Origin: Pseudomonadales bacterium
GTDB taxonomy: Bacteria > Pseudomonadota > Gammaproteobacteria > Pseudomonadales > UBA7239
Length of the DNA: 64,000 nucleotides
Direction of reading: 5' to 3'
Assembly (NCBI GenBank): GCA_028280345.1
Contig: JANQLY010000005.1
Location: 252,179-316,178 of the forward strand
Made by a program: the position numbers and the translations under genes. A model generated the notes under the pieces. That model ran no database searches. It had not been told where the DNA came from and saw only the letters and a program-made list of their open reading frames with translations. Below, one piece after another: positions 44,121 to 54,538 of this stretch (the first letter of the stretch is position 1; every line of letters begins with the position of its first letter).

Positions 44121-46622
44121 TTAAAAATTCAGTTTCAATTCCGGTGCCACCTTGCCAAGTTGCTCCTTGAACATGGTAGTAATCTTCTTCAGCATATCGT
44201 CGTTGTCGGCTTCAAAGCGCAAAGTCAGGTGGGCTGAGGTATTGGATGCACGAACCAGCCCCCACCCCTTGGCAAAATCGACACGCAAGCCGTCAAGTGT
44301 GGAAATCTTGCCGCCGCTGAATTCACCGTTTTGCACCAGTTTTTCCACGATGGTGAACTTGCTTTCTTCATCAGCCGGTATGCGAATCTCGGGCGTAATG
44401 GCGCTGGTCGGGAAGGTTGACAGCACACTGTCGAGATCCTGATCTCTGATGGTAAGTATTTCCAGCAGGCGCGCTGTAGCGTAGAGGCCATCATCAAAGC
44501 CGTGCCAGCGCTCTTTGAAGAAAATGTGGCCGCTGAACTCGCCGCCAAGCAACGCGCCAGTTTCGAGCATCTTGTTTTTAATGTTGGAATGGCCGGATTT
44601 CCACATGAGTGGTCGACCGCCATAACCGCTGATCAGGCTGTTGAGACGGCGTGTACATTTCACATCAAATACAATATCAATACCCGGGTTGCGCGACACA
44701 ATATCTTTGGCGAATAACATCAGCAGCTTGTCGGGTTGCACAATGACACCGGAAGATGAAACCGCTACGAGTCGATCACCGTCGCCATCCAGTGCAATGC
44801 CGAGGTCGGCGCTTTCACTGCGTACCGTTTCCACGAGGTTGGCGAGATTTTCCTCAACGCTCGGATCCGGGTCGTGGTTAAGGAAGCGACCATCCACATC
44901 ACAGTACAACGGCACGACATCACAGCCGAGTTCTTCAAACAATTCAGGACCTAGCTCACCGGCAATGCCATTGGCGCAGTCGAGAACGATTTTCAAATTA
45001 CCCGCCAGTGCGATGTCGGCACTGATTTCATCAATATAATCCTGCTTGTAATCCGCTTCAGAGCAACTACCACTGCCGGAAGCAAAATCCCCCTGATCAA
45101 TTCGATCGCGCAGTTTGATAATGTCATCACGGGTGGCTGTTTTGCCTGAGAGGACAATTTTGAAACCGTTATCCGGTGCCGGATTGTGACTTGCTGTGAC
45201 GATCACGCCGGAACGATTGTCCGTTGTGTAGGTAACAAAATATAACAGTGGCGTTGGCACCATGCCGATATCCAGAGCATTGATGCCGGTGCTCAACAGA
45301 CCTTCTACAAGTTTTTCCTTGATACGCGGGCTGGACATACGTCCATCAGCAGCTACCACAATGTTACTTTCGCCGCGATCGAGTACTTCGCTGCCGAGGC
45401 TTTGGCCGATTTTATAGGCAGCGTCGTCAGTAATATAGGTATCTGCTTCACCGCGAATATCGTAGTTACGGAAGATATGACCGCTGATACCACCGTGACT
45501 TGTTGCTGCGGCCGCAGCGGCGGCAGCAGCACTTTCTGCGGCGGAAACAGTTTCTTCAAATTCATTATCGTCGACAACGGCGATATCAAGAATATCTTCA
45601 GCCTGGAACAGCGGGTCGGAGATTTCATTGAAATCCTCCATGGACTCTTCAGCGATGTCTGCACCAGTATCTTCTACTGCTGTACTGTCTTCAGTATAGG
45701 CAGTTTTCTTGGTAATCGTACGCGCCGAAGCGATCTGTATTGGTGTATCTTCGGGTAGCATGGTGGAAGCTTTCTTATAGCGACGTAGTAACAGAATCAC
45801 AACGGTAGCTAACGAAACCCCGAGTACACCCAGTGTCACCAATAGATAAATCGGGTTGGTGTAGCGGCTGCGATAAAACTCCGGGCTTGCGGTAAACAGA
45901 ATGTGCCAACGGGTTTCCCCGGCCTGGATCAATTGCGTTGTATCCATAGATGGTGCATGCCCGCCAACGGTGGTAATGACGCGCGGTGCAGCGCCTTCAA
46001 AAACCTGGACCAGCGATGTACTGCCATTGGAATGGTCAAAGCCTTCCAGTGGTTGCATGATGCGTTCCATCTGATAGGACATAAACAGGGTGCCGAGAAT
46101 TTTTTCCTGGGAAATATTTCGCACCGGCACGCTGATAATAAAGTAGCTCTCGTCACCGGTGGCAATAGCTTCCGGGGGAATCCGATCGCCGTCTTCTGTC
46201 TGGCGTACCTGGTCCAGTTCGGCAAAGCGCAGAGCGAAATCACTACCTCGGCCATGGGGAATTAACAGGGCGTCAATGGTGTACTCATGGTCATCGCGAA
46301 TTTGTCTGGCGAGCTTTTCCAGAGCTACGGTGTCGTTTTTCTCGAATGCAGTAATCAGATTTTTTTTACTGGCGAGGTCTTCCATGTGCTCTGTGAGTTG
46401 ATTGACCTGATTATTCAGGGTCTTTGCTTGGGCTGAGGCGTAGTCGCGCAAAGTTTTGGCGGCAGATGTTTCACTGGTTTGTGCCATGAGGAAATAGAGT
46501 GCTGTGGCACAGAGGGCAATCAGAACAATAATTGCGGCACAGGCATAGAGAATAGTGTTAGAGCCTGTTGTTGAAGAGCCGGTCGGTGTTTTATTGTCCA
46601 CAGCGTCTTTCTTTTTAGCCAT
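44121..46622 (-). CDS. algC: Phosphomannomutase/phosphoglucomutase with N-terminal membrane sensor domain
   Basis: An 833-residue protein. Residues 24-47 and 256-280 are membrane helices enclosing a periplasmic region of about 210 residues, Cache-like in size. A linker (about 285-375) with acidic and Ala-rich stretches (SAAAAAAAATSH) leads to a full phosphohexomutase (about 378-833): GHIFRNYDIRG, catalytic Ser478 in TASHNP, metal loop DGDGDR and substrate loop GGEFSGH. AlgC makes mannose-1-P and glucose-1-P for surface polysaccharides. The long form is also known in Pseudomonas-type genomes. The order coaBC-algC-argB is the Pseudomonas order without dut. Confidence 0.93.
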   Translation of the reverse strand: MAKKKDAVDNKTPTGSSTTGSNTILYACAAIIVLIALCATALYFLMAQTSETSAAKTLRDYASAQAKTLNNQVNQLTEHMEDLASKKNLITAFEKNDTVALEKLARQIRDDHEYTIDALLIPHGRGSDFALRFAELDQVRQTEDGDRIPPEAIATGDESYFIISVPVRNISQEKILGTLFMSYQMERIMQPLEGFDHSNGSTSLVQVFEGAAPRVITTVGGHAPSMDTTQLIQAGETRWHILFTASPEFYRSRYTNPIYLLVTLGVLGVSLATVVILLLRRYKKASTMLPEDTPIQIASARTITKKTAYTEDSTAVEDTGADIAEESMEDFNEISDPLFQAEDILDIAVVDDNEFEETVSAAESAAAAAAAAATSHGGISGHIFRNYDIRGEADTYITDDAAYKIGQSLGSEVLDRGESNIVVAADGRMSSPRIKEKLVEGLLSTGINALDIGMVPTPLLYFVTYTTDNRSGVIVTASHNPAPDNGFKIVLSGKTATRDDIIKLRDRIDQGDFASGSGSCSEADYKQDYIDEISADIALAGNLKIVLDCANGIAGELGPELFEELGCDVVPLYCDVDGRFLNHDPDPSVEENLANLVETVRSESADLGIALDGDGDRLVAVSSSGVIVQPDKLLMLFAKDIVSRNPGIDIVFDVKCTRRLNSLISGYGGRPLMWKSGHSNIKNKMLETGALLGGEFSGHIFFKERWHGFDDGLYATARLLEILTIRDQDLDSVLSTFPTSAITPEIRIPADEESKFTIVEKLVQNGEFSGGKISTLDGLRVDFAKGWGLVRASNTSAHLTLRFEADNDDMLKKITTMFKEQLGKVAPELKLNF

Positions 46623-46649
46623 TGGGTACTTCCTGCTTGTTATAAATGG

Positions 46650-47840
46650 TTAACTTCGTTGAGCAATCAACTCGATCAGTTGTTTTGCCAACACAGACTT
46701 GCTTACCGGGCCGAAGCTGGTTTTTTCATTGTCCCAGTAAACATTGACAGCATTGTTATCGCTATTGAAACCAATTGATGGATCGGAAACGTCGTTGGCA
46801 ATGATCATATTGAGTTGCTTATCGACGAGTTTTTTCCTCGCGTATTTATCCACCTCATGAGTTTCAGCAGCAAAGCCGACGACAAAACACTGCTGCTGCG
46901 CTGCAACATCAGCAACAATGTCGGGATTTTTAATCAGCGTCAACGTCATGGACTCACTGTCCCCCTTTTTTATCTTATTTTCGGCTACCTGGTCGGGCCG
47001 ATAGTCGGCCACCGCAGCGGCAGCAACAAATATATCGCAATTCTGTACCAGTGCCAGTGCTTGCGTATACATTTCCTGTGCTGAATTGACATTGATACAG
47101 GTGGCGCGTGCGGGAGGGCTGATATTGACCGGGCCACTGACCAGAGTGGTATCAGCCCCGGCATCAATCGCTGCCTGGGCCAGTGCGTAGCCCATTTTTC
47201 CGGAACTGTGATTGCTAATATAACGCACCGGGTCGAGGGCCTCCCGCGTGGGGCCGGCGGTAATGACGACTTTTTTCCCCGCAAGCAGGCCACTATCAAA
47301 CAGTTGCTCTAACTTGTGTGCGAGTATCCCGGGCTCGAGCATGCGCCCAGGGCCCACATCGCCACACGCCTGTTCTCCTTCCGCCGGGCCAAATAACTGT
47401 ACGCCGCGCCCGGCCAGTTGCTCGCAATTATTGCGCGTGGCGTCACTGCGCCACATCTGCTGATTCATTGCCGGCGCGAGTGCAAGGGGGGAGGCGCTGG
47501 CAAGGCAGACCGCTGTGAGCAGATCATCGGCGCGTCCCTGACTCAGACGCGCTATAAAATTGGCACTTGCCGGTGCGACTATGATGGCATCGGCCCAGCG
47601 TGCCAGTTCAATATGGCCCATCGCGGCTTCCGCTTCAGTATCAAGTAGATCCAGATGCACAGGGTTGCCGGACAGTGCTTGCAAGGTGAGCGGTGTAATA
47701 AATTCCGTCGCGGCGCGGGTCATCACGACGCGCACGCAAGCGCCGGCCCGGGACAGTTCCCGAACCAGTTCGGCACTTTTATAGGCGGCGATACCGCCGC
47801 TGATGCCAACCAGTATTTGCCGGTTTTGAAGAGCGCTCAC
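46650..47840 (-). CDS. coaBC: Bifunctional phosphopantothenoylcysteine decarboxylase/synthase
   Basis: A 396-residue CoA-pathway enzyme. CoaC part: ILVGISGGIAAYKSAELVR, flavin-binding PASANFIARLSQGRADDLL, and PAMNQQMW. CoaB part: ITAGPTREALDPVRYISNHSSGKMG. The start chosen is GTG at 47840, because an open frame back to 48023 would run through the radC start region and adds residues unlike the family. It is divergent from radC with a 114-base gap and lies 27 bases before algC. Confidence 0.93.
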   Translation of the reverse strand: MSALQNRQILVGISGGIAAYKSAELVRELSRAGACVRVVMTRAATEFITPLTLQALSGNPVHLDLLDTEAEAAMGHIELARWADAIIVAPASANFIARLSQGRADDLLTAVCLASASPLALAPAMNQQMWRSDATRNNCEQLAGRGVQLFGPAEGEQACGDVGPGRMLEPGILAHKLEQLFDSGLLAGKKVVITAGPTREALDPVRYISNHSSGKMGYALAQAAIDAGADTTLVSGPVNISPPARATCINVNSAQEMYTQALALVQNCDIFVAAAAVADYRPDQVAENKIKKGDSESMTLTLIKNPDIVADVAAQQQCFVVGFAAETHEVDKYARKKLVDKQLNMIIANDVSDPSIGFNSDNNAVNVYWDNEKTSFGPVSKSVLAKQLIELIAQRS

Positions 47841-47954
47841 AGCTAGTGGGTGTTCACTTGCGAAAAGAAGCGTTAAGATAACATTCCGGCACCCAATTGC
47901 GTAGGCTTTTCGGTGTTTTGGAGCAATGTTGACCACGACAACAAGGAGGTTCGA

Positions 47955-48629
47955 ATGGCAATATCTGATTGGCCGCATAATGAGCGCCCCCGCGAAAAAC
48001 TCTTGAACAAAGGTGCCCGCCACCTTTCTGATGCCGAGCTATTGGCGATTTTCCTGCGTACCGGCACGATGGGGAAAACCGCTGTGGATCTGGCGCGGGA
48101 TTTACTCACCCATAACGGCAGTCTGCGCGGGCTGCTCAATCTCAACCAGCAGCAATTTTGTGAACACCCGGGGCTTGGCGATGTGAAATATGCGCAATTG
48201 CAAGCTGTGCTCGAAATCGGGCGGCGTTATCTTTACGAGGGAATCGAGCGTGGAGAGGAGATGCTCAGCTCCGATGCCGTACGCCGTTATCTGCAATCGC
48301 GTATGCGCCATCTACAACGCGAGGTTTTCTGCTGTCTCTACCTTGATACCCGGCACGGTGTGATTGCCTGTGAAGACGTTTTTCAGGGCACCATTGACTG
48401 CGCAAATATCTACCCGCGGGAAGTCGTTAAGCAGGCACTTGCCCACAATGCAGCTGCGGTTATTTTTGCGCACAACCACCCGTCGGGCATCGCTGAGCCC
48501 AGCGAAGCGGACAAATTTATTACCGGGAAGCTCGTGCAGGCACTGGAGCTGGTGGATATTCGGGTGCTCGACCATATGGTGGTGGGGGATAACGAAGTGG
48601 TGTCATTTGCGGAACAGGGGCTGTTGTAG
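47955..48629 (+). CDS. radC: RadC family DNA-repair-associated protein
   Basis: A 224-residue JAB/MPN-type protein. N-terminal HhH-like region ([27 protein letters not shown]) and the metal site HNHPSG...SEAD are complete. Start at 47955 follows a strong AAGGAGG; an upstream in-frame Met at 47913 is not needed. The old role in recombination is unproven; many RadC proteins act as metalloproteases-like factors of uncertain target. It is followed by an intrinsic terminator. Confidence 0.93.
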   Translation: MAISDWPHNERPREKLLNKGARHLSDAELLAIFLRTGTMGKTAVDLARDLLTHNGSLRGLLNLNQQQFCEHPGLGDVKYAQLQAVLEIGRRYLYEGIERGEEMLSSDAVRRYLQSRMRHLQREVFCCLYLDTRHGVIACEDVFQGTIDCANIYPREVVKQALAHNAAAVIFAHNHPSGIAEPSEADKFITGKLVQALELVDIRVLDHMVVGDNEVVSFAEQGLL

Positions 48630-48642
48630 CCCATTAACGTTG

Positions 48643-48676
48643 AAAGCCGGTTTGCTTGAAATCAAAGCGGCTTTTT
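48643..48676 (+). terminator. Intrinsic terminator of radC
   Basis: Stem AAAGCCG / CGGCTTT with an 18-base loop, then TT. It overlaps the -35 of the rpmB promoter. Confidence 0.6.
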
Positions 48677-48684
48677 GGTTTAAT
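48656..48684 (+). promoter_or_regulatory. Promoter of rpmB-rpmG
   Basis: TTGAAA (48656-48661), 17-base spacer, TTTAAT (48679-48684) with an extended TG. About 37 bases before the rpmB ATG. Confidence 0.65.
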
Positions 48685-48720
48685 GCGCGCCCATTTTCCA
48701 CGACTTACAGGTAGAGAACC

Positions 48721-48957
48721 ATGTCCAGGGTATGTCAGGTCACGGGCAAGCGTCCAATGACCGGTAACAATGTATCCCACGCCAAAAACCGCACCAAGCG
48801 TCGTTTTTCGCCGAATTTGCACCAGCATCGCTTTTGGGTGGAATCCGAGAAGCGCTTTGTCAAACTGCGTGTGTCTTCCAAAGGTATGCGTATTATCGAC
48901 AAGCTCGGTATTGAACAGGTTCTGTCTGACATTCGCGCCCGTGGCGAAAAAGTCTAG
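48721..48957 (+). CDS. rpmB: Ribosomal protein bL28
   Basis: A 78-residue basic ribosomal protein: [20 protein letters not shown], then [21 protein letters not shown]. Standard gammaproteobacterial length. It precedes rpmG by 43 bases as in most proteobacteria, and both share the promoter at 48656-48684. Confidence 0.98.
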   Translation: MSRVCQVTGKRPMTGNNVSHAKNRTKRRFSPNLHQHRFWVESEKRFVKLRVSSKGMRIIDKLGIEQVLSDIRARGEKV

Positions 48958-49000
48958 TAGATAAGCGGTAACAAAGAGAGAGTTAGGAGGCTAGACAGCC

Positions 49001-49168
49001 ATGGCAAAAAGTAAACGCGAAAAAATCCGTCTGAATTCCAGCGCAGGCACCGGTCATTTTTATACTACGGATAAAAACAAGACCAATATGCCTGAGAAAA
49101 TGGAAATCAAAAAATACGATCCGGTAGCACGCAAGCACGTGATGTATAAAGAAGGCAAGATCAAGTAA
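49001..49168 (+). CDS. rpmG: Ribosomal protein bL33
   Basis: A 55-residue ribosomal protein starting [20 protein letters not shown] and ending MYKEGKIK. The zinc-binding Cys pairs of C+ L33 are absent, so it is the zinc-free type usual in E. coli-like bacteria. An AGGAGG site lies 10 nt upstream. A perfect terminator follows. Confidence 0.97.
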   Translation: MAKSKREKIRLNSSAGTGHFYTTDKNKTNMPEKMEIKKYDPVARKHVMYKEGKIK

Positions 49169-49194
49169 CTTGATAGCGTAATAATCGATTTAAC

Positions 49195-49229
49195 AAAAAG
49201 CCCGGCCTATGCCGGGCTTTTTGTTTTTT
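49195..49229 (+). terminator. Terminator of rpmB-rpmG, likely bidirectional
   Basis: Perfect 12-bp stem AAAAAGCCCGGC / GCCGGGCTTTTT with loop CTAT, followed by GTTTTTT. A run of A on the other side allows termination of the convergent hydantoinase gene too. Confidence 0.95.
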
Positions 49230-49255
49230 GGCATGGTGTACCGGGAATAAAGTAC

Positions 49256-51217
49256 TCAGCAATCGCGCTTTAGCTGTAGATTGCCCCAGCCATCAACGCA
49301 GGCTTGCCAGTGTGGTGCAACATAGGTTGTGGAAGTTTGCTCGCAGATCAGGGCCGGGCCATCAATACATTGGTGGCGAACCAGCCTGTCGCGCTCGTAA
49401 ATAACCGGATGCTGTTGTGTTGCGGATAGAACCTCTCCTTGCGGCCAGTTGGGTAATTGCAATGGCGGATTGTCGGCGCTGCTAGCCAGCCGCACATTGA
49501 GTAGTTCGACCGGTAACGGCAGGGCGTGGCCGTAGCGCTGTCTGTGAGCCTCGTGAAAGTCTTCCTTTGCCTGTTCAGCACTTTTTCTCCAGTCAATATT
49601 CAGTGTGAAGCTTTGTCCGGCATAACGTAAGTCGAGACTGGCGTGGGTAATGATCGCACTGTGCTCAACACCGCCGGCTTCGAGTTGTTCGATACCGGTA
49701 GCGGCGAGCTGGGCAATTTCCCGATTGATGCGACCTTCTTGCGACGTTTCGAGGGCAAGACGACAGGTGTGGGTTAACTGGATTTCCCGCGGTGCCACGA
49801 GCATGCCAAAGGCAGAGAACACCCCGCCGTTAAGTGGCACTACAGCGCGCTGCATCTGTAGTGCATCGGCGAGGGCACACAGGTGCAAGCCTCCGGCACC
49901 GCCAAAACAGCACAGCGTATAGTCTTTTGGGTCGTGCCCCCGCTCAATGGAAATAACACGCAGGGCCTGGGTCATATGCTCGTTGGCCAGATCAACAATG
50001 CCGGTAGCGGTTTCTTCAATGCTCATGCCGAGCTTGATGGCAAGCCTTTCCACTGCACGTTGTGCAGCGACACGATCCAGTGTCATGGTGCCGCCGAGAA
50101 AATGCTCGGCGGGCAAACGTCCAAGGACAGCGTTGGCGTCAGTTACTGTGGGTTCGGTGCCACCGTTGCCATAGCAGGCAGGACCAGGAGAAGCGCCTGC
50201 GGACCTGGGGCCCACTTGTAACAGACCCCCCTCATCGCAATAGGCGATGGAGCCGCCGCCGGCTCCGATCGTATGCATTTCAACCATCGGTACAGCGATC
50301 GGGTAACCCGCAAGCTGACCCTGATCAGTGAGAGTCACACCGCCGTTAACGAGTGCCACATCGGTGGAGGTACCGCCCATATCAAATGTGAGCAGTTGCT
50401 GCTGTCCGGTTAATGTGCCGAGGAATTCACTGCCACGCAGGCCGCCTGCCGGCCCCGATAACAACAAATTGACGCCGCGTTGGCCTGCCTGTTCAGCGCT
50501 GATAGTACCCCCCGAAGACTGCATAATCGTCAGATGCGATGGAGAAAAAGCGGTTTGCAGGCTTAGCAGGTATTGTTGTACCAGTGGACTCAAGCTGGCA
50601 TTAAGCCAGGTGGCAATGCCACGTTCGTACTCGCCGGTTTGTGGCAGTACATAGGAAGAACGGCAGCAAAAAAGGTCCAGTTCACTCAAGGCTTGTTCAA
50701 GCTGTTGTTCAAATCCCGGATCGAGCCAGGAGAACAACAGATTGATAGCTACAGCTTGCGGAGATTGCTGTTTAATCCGCTCCAGCAGGGTTTCAATATC
50801 CTCTGCGGTCAGCGCTTCAAGCGTGTTACCGCAGGTATCAATGCGCCCACCGGTTTCCAGGCATAGGTTATCCGCTACCGGTGCTATTTGTGGCGTTTGT
50901 TGCAGGGCATAGAGTTGTGGGCGGGCCTGACGCCCTATGTTAAGCATATCCTTAAAACCTCGGTTGGTGACAAACGCAGTTTTTACCCCTTTACCTTCGA
51001 GTGCGGCATTGGTTGCAATCGTGGTTCCGTGGATAATACGCACTTTGCCACGATGTATGGCATCCATAAGCTGGAGGTCATCGACGCCTTGCAAAATAGC
51101 CTGCTCCGGCGCTGCCGGAGTGGACAACACTTTGTGGGTGTGAAGCTGACCGTTTTGAAACAGTACAAAATCGGTGAAGGTGCCGCCGGTATCAATGGCG
51201 AGTATGGTTGCTGACAT
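49256..51217 (-). CDS. Hydantoinase/oxoprolinase A-type protein
   Basis: A 653-residue member of the HyuA family (ATP-dependent ring opening of hydantoins or 5-oxoproline, or acetone carboxylase beta-type). Motifs: AIDTGGTFTDFVLF at the N terminus (ASKHA phosphate loop), GTTIATNAALEGKG, and TFDMGGTSTDVALV. The partner HyuB subunit normally lies next to it; here there is none, and the neighbours are rpmG and mutM. It may work alone, or its partner is elsewhere. The substrate is not determined. Confidence 0.85.
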   Translation of the reverse strand: MSATILAIDTGGTFTDFVLFQNGQLHTHKVLSTPAAPEQAILQGVDDLQLMDAIHRGKVRIIHGTTIATNAALEGKGVKTAFVTNRGFKDMLNIGRQARPQLYALQQTPQIAPVADNLCLETGGRIDTCGNTLEALTAEDIETLLERIKQQSPQAVAINLLFSWLDPGFEQQLEQALSELDLFCCRSSYVLPQTGEYERGIATWLNASLSPLVQQYLLSLQTAFSPSHLTIMQSSGGTISAEQAGQRGVNLLLSGPAGGLRGSEFLGTLTGQQQLLTFDMGGTSTDVALVNGGVTLTDQGQLAGYPIAVPMVEMHTIGAGGGSIAYCDEGGLLQVGPRSAGASPGPACYGNGGTEPTVTDANAVLGRLPAEHFLGGTMTLDRVAAQRAVERLAIKLGMSIEETATGIVDLANEHMTQALRVISIERGHDPKDYTLCCFGGAGGLHLCALADALQMQRAVVPLNGGVFSAFGMLVAPREIQLTHTCRLALETSQEGRINREIAQLAATGIEQLEAGGVEHSAIITHASLDLRYAGQSFTLNIDWRKSAEQAKEDFHEAHRQRYGHALPLPVELLNVRLASSADNPPLQLPNWPQGEVLSATQQHPVIYERDRLVRHQCIDGPALICEQTSTTYVAPHWQACVDGWGNLQLKRDC

Positions 51218-51274
51218 AACAGCTATTTTAAAACAGCCAGCGCGCTATGTTAAAACCGGAGTGAGGTAAAACCA

Positions 51275-52090
51275 ATGCCTGAATTGCCAGAAGTGGAAAC
51301 CACACGGCGTGGTATTGAGCCCCATATACAGAAGCAAACCGTTGCAGATATCTGTGTGCGTCAACGTCAGTTGCGCTGGCCAGTCAGTCGTGGCTTAAAA
51401 AAACACCTGGTGGGCTATTCGATCAGGTCGGTGGAACGGCGTGGCAAGTATTTACTGGTAAACCTGGAAACGGGTACGCTGTTGATTCATCTTGGTATGT
51501 CGGGAAGTTTAAGGGTGGTTGATAGCGATCTCATACCGGACAAGCACGATCATGTGGATATCGTGTTTAGCAACCAAAGCTGTCTGCGTTTGCGCGACCC
51601 GCGCCGTTTTGGTGCGGTACTGTGGGCTGGTAAGCAGCCGCTGCAACATAAGCTGTTGTCATCATTGGGCCCGGAGCCACTGTCCGCTGAATTTGATACA
51701 GATTATCTCTATCGGGCTTCGCGCCAACGCAAGGTGGCGGTCAAGCAGTTTATTATGGATAGCAAGGTAGTGGTTGGGGTAGGCAATATCTATGCAAATG
51801 AAGCGCTGTTTCTGTCCGGTATTCGGCCTACTGTTGCAGCAGGTAAAATTTCCCGGGCGCGCTATGAAACTCTGCTCGGGCATATCAAGGCGGTGTTGGA
51901 AAAGGCGATTACTGCCGGCGGTACAACCCTGCGTGATTTTGTTTCGGTAGAAGGAAATCCTGGCTATTTCAAACAGGAGTTGCTGGTTTATGGCCGCGCT
52001 GGTGAAGCCTGTGCTGTGTGCAAAACTACCCTGAAAGAAATCCGCCAGGGGCAGCGCTCAACCGTGTACTGTCCGCGCTGCCAGCGTTAA
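51275..52090 (+). CDS. mutM: Formamidopyrimidine-DNA glycosylase
   Basis: A 271-residue Fpg that removes 8-oxoguanine. N-terminal [12 protein letters not shown] carries the catalytic Pro2 and Glu3; the Lys in the beta-hairpin ([13 protein letters not shown], here [10 protein letters not shown]) is present, and the C-terminal zinc finger is CAVC...CPRC. Length is normal. It is divergent from the hydantoinase gene and convergent with ggt. Confidence 0.96.
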   Translation: MPELPEVETTRRGIEPHIQKQTVADICVRQRQLRWPVSRGLKKHLVGYSIRSVERRGKYLLVNLETGTLLIHLGMSGSLRVVDSDLIPDKHDHVDIVFSNQSCLRLRDPRRFGAVLWAGKQPLQHKLLSSLGPEPLSAEFDTDYLYRASRQRKVAVKQFIMDSKVVVGVGNIYANEALFLSGIRPTVAAGKISRARYETLLGHIKAVLEKAITAGGTTLRDFVSVEGNPGYFKQELLVYGRAGEACAVCKTTLKEIRQGQRSTVYCPRCQR

Positions 52091-52102
52091 TCTGACTAAC
52101 AC

Positions 52103-53902
52103 TTATTCTCCGATAGCCATACCTTCGCGACGCGGATCTGCGGCACCTTGCAGAGTAGGTGTGTCATCTTTATCAAAAGACTGCCAGATAATATGTAAAC
52201 CGCTGCTTTGGTTTTTTTCCTTGAGGGTATGACCGAGCGCCTGCAACTGTTCAGCAACTTCGTTGTTCACAGTCCCTTCAAGTTCCAGTACGCCATTATT
52301 GCGCGCAATAATATGAGGGGCAGAGACTGCTTCAGCCGGTTGTTGTTGCCAGTCGACTAAATGAATAATGGATTTGGCAGTGTAATCAATAATGCGCGAG
52401 CCGCCGGGGGATCCGGTAATACCGACGAGGCGACTATTCGCATCAAAAATCATCGTCGGTGCCATGGAGCTGCGCGGCCGTTTGCCTGCTTCAATACGAT
52501 TGGCGATAGCTTTTTGTTCTTTATCCTCGGGTGTAGAAGTCGTGGAGGTAAAAGGCGTAAAAGAGAAATCGGTCAGTTGGTTGTTGAGCAAAAATCCGTT
52601 AACCATCAAGCGTGCGCCAAACGCATTTTCAATACTGCTGGTCATACTGATCGCGTTGCCCTGTGTATCAACAATACTCAGATGTGTAGTGGATTGTTTT
52701 TCAGGCGATGCAGCGGGCAGGTGAGGGTTATTTTTCACATCACCGGCCGGATAGCTTTGTAGTGCCTGGTCAGGTTGAATCAGTTGCGCACGCTGTTGTA
52801 GATAGCTGTCGCTAAGCAGTTGTTCAACTGCCGTATCGACAAAATCCGGATCGGCGATATAACGATTTCTATCTGCGAAAGCGAGGTTCGAGGCTTCAGC
52901 GAATAAATGAATAAACTCGGCGGAGTCAGGAGAGAGTGTGGCAATGTCGTAGTGGTTGAGTACGCCAAGAATGGCAAGTACGGTGGAGGCCCCCGACGAT
53001 GGCGGTGCAGCACCACAGACCTGATAATGGCGATAGGGTGCACACAGTGCCGGGCGTATTTTAGCCTGATAGTTGTCGAAATCGCTTTGGCTTAACTGCC
53101 CCGGTTTGCGTGAATCCTGAGTTACCGCTTTGACAATGTTAGCACTGATGTCTCCGCGATAAAAAGCGCGGCTGCCCTGACTGGCAATTATCGACAGTGT
53201 CTTTGCGTAGTCCGGATTTTTCAGAATATGCCCGACCGGCAATGGTTTGTTATTGCGATCAAAAAAATACTCACGTAATGTCGGATCGGTATTAAGCATT
53301 GGCGTGTGTTGCAGTAGCAAATGCAGACGCGGTGAAATAGCAAAACCTTCGTTGGCCAGTGTAATTGCCGGTGTAAACAAATCTTGCCAGGCAAGTTTGC
53401 CGTATTGTGCGTGCGCTTGCCCAAACATATCGAGCACGCCGGGAACGCCGACGGCGTAGCCGCCGATCACGGCATCAAAGAACCCCATTTTCTCGCCGTT
53501 GTCAGTGAGAAAATAGTTTTCATCAACAGCCGCCGGTGCAGTCTCGCGGCCATCGTAATAGGTCAGTGCCTGTTGTTTTGCATCCCAGTGCAACAGAAAC
53601 GCACCGCCACCAATACCGGATGATTGCGGTTCAACGAGGCCGAGTACCATTTGTGCTGCGATTGCTGCATCAATTGCACTGCCACCTTGTTGCAAAATAT
53701 CTCTCGCCGCCTTGCTTGCGTGGGGGTTAGCAGTCACCACCATAAAATCGTGGCTACTTGCTGTACTAACAACATTTAATGGGGTGTGGCGTTCAGGTGG
53801 TGCTTCCTTTTTGGCATAACTGGCTGTGGAGATGCCGATTAAAGACAGAGCGGTGCATAACAGACAGGCAACAAAAAGCGAGTATTGCAGTCTGTTAGTC
53901 AC
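52103..53902 (-). CDS. ggt: Gamma-glutamyltransferase
   Basis: A 599-residue periplasmic Ntn-hydrolase with a signal peptide (LFVACLLCTALSLIGISTASYA). The autocleavage/catalytic Thr405 is in KQSTTHLSIVDTQGNA. Glutathione-binding Arg (DGRETAP) and late GSPGGSRIID match the family. It splits glutathione and transfers the glutamyl group. The stop lies close to mutM and coaD is 5 bases upstream. Confidence 0.95.
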   Translation of the reverse strand: MTNRLQYSLFVACLLCTALSLIGISTASYAKKEAPPERHTPLNVVSTASSHDFMVVTANPHASKAARDILQQGGSAIDAAIAAQMVLGLVEPQSSGIGGGAFLLHWDAKQQALTYYDGRETAPAAVDENYFLTDNGEKMGFFDAVIGGYAVGVPGVLDMFGQAHAQYGKLAWQDLFTPAITLANEGFAISPRLHLLLQHTPMLNTDPTLREYFFDRNNKPLPVGHILKNPDYAKTLSIIASQGSRAFYRGDISANIVKAVTQDSRKPGQLSQSDFDNYQAKIRPALCAPYRHYQVCGAAPPSSGASTVLAILGVLNHYDIATLSPDSAEFIHLFAEASNLAFADRNRYIADPDFVDTAVEQLLSDSYLQQRAQLIQPDQALQSYPAGDVKNNPHLPAASPEKQSTTHLSIVDTQGNAISMTSSIENAFGARLMVNGFLLNNQLTDFSFTPFTSTTSTPEDKEQKAIANRIEAGKRPRSSMAPTMIFDANSRLVGITGSPGGSRIIDYTAKSIIHLVDWQQQPAEAVSAPHIIARNNGVLELEGTVNNEVAEQLQALGHTLKEKNQSSGLHIIWQSFDKDDTPTLQGAADPRREGMAIGE

Positions 53903-53907
53903 GTGTT

Positions 53908-54402
<495 letters not shown>

Positions 54403-54538
54403 CTAAATCTGCACATTATTAGTGGGGGCAAAATAGTAAACAATTTGGCTGCCAGGTTCAAAAGTATAAACCGTACAGCGCCCAGGTTGCGGTTTTTTCC
54501 ATGCCTGGATTCAATGTCGATAATTTAATGCTGCCAAA

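Noticed and set aside
47841..48023. N-terminal extension of coaBC back to 48023
   Set aside because: It would run over the radC ribosome site and start, and the extra 61 residues do not resemble the CoaBC family, which begins near ILVGISGGIA; GTG at 47840 was chosen.
54468..54498. Terminator after rsmD or coaD
   Set aside because: AAACCG/CGGTTT can pair over a 16-base loop with a T run only on the plus strand, where no gene ends; the leftward orientation has no T run.
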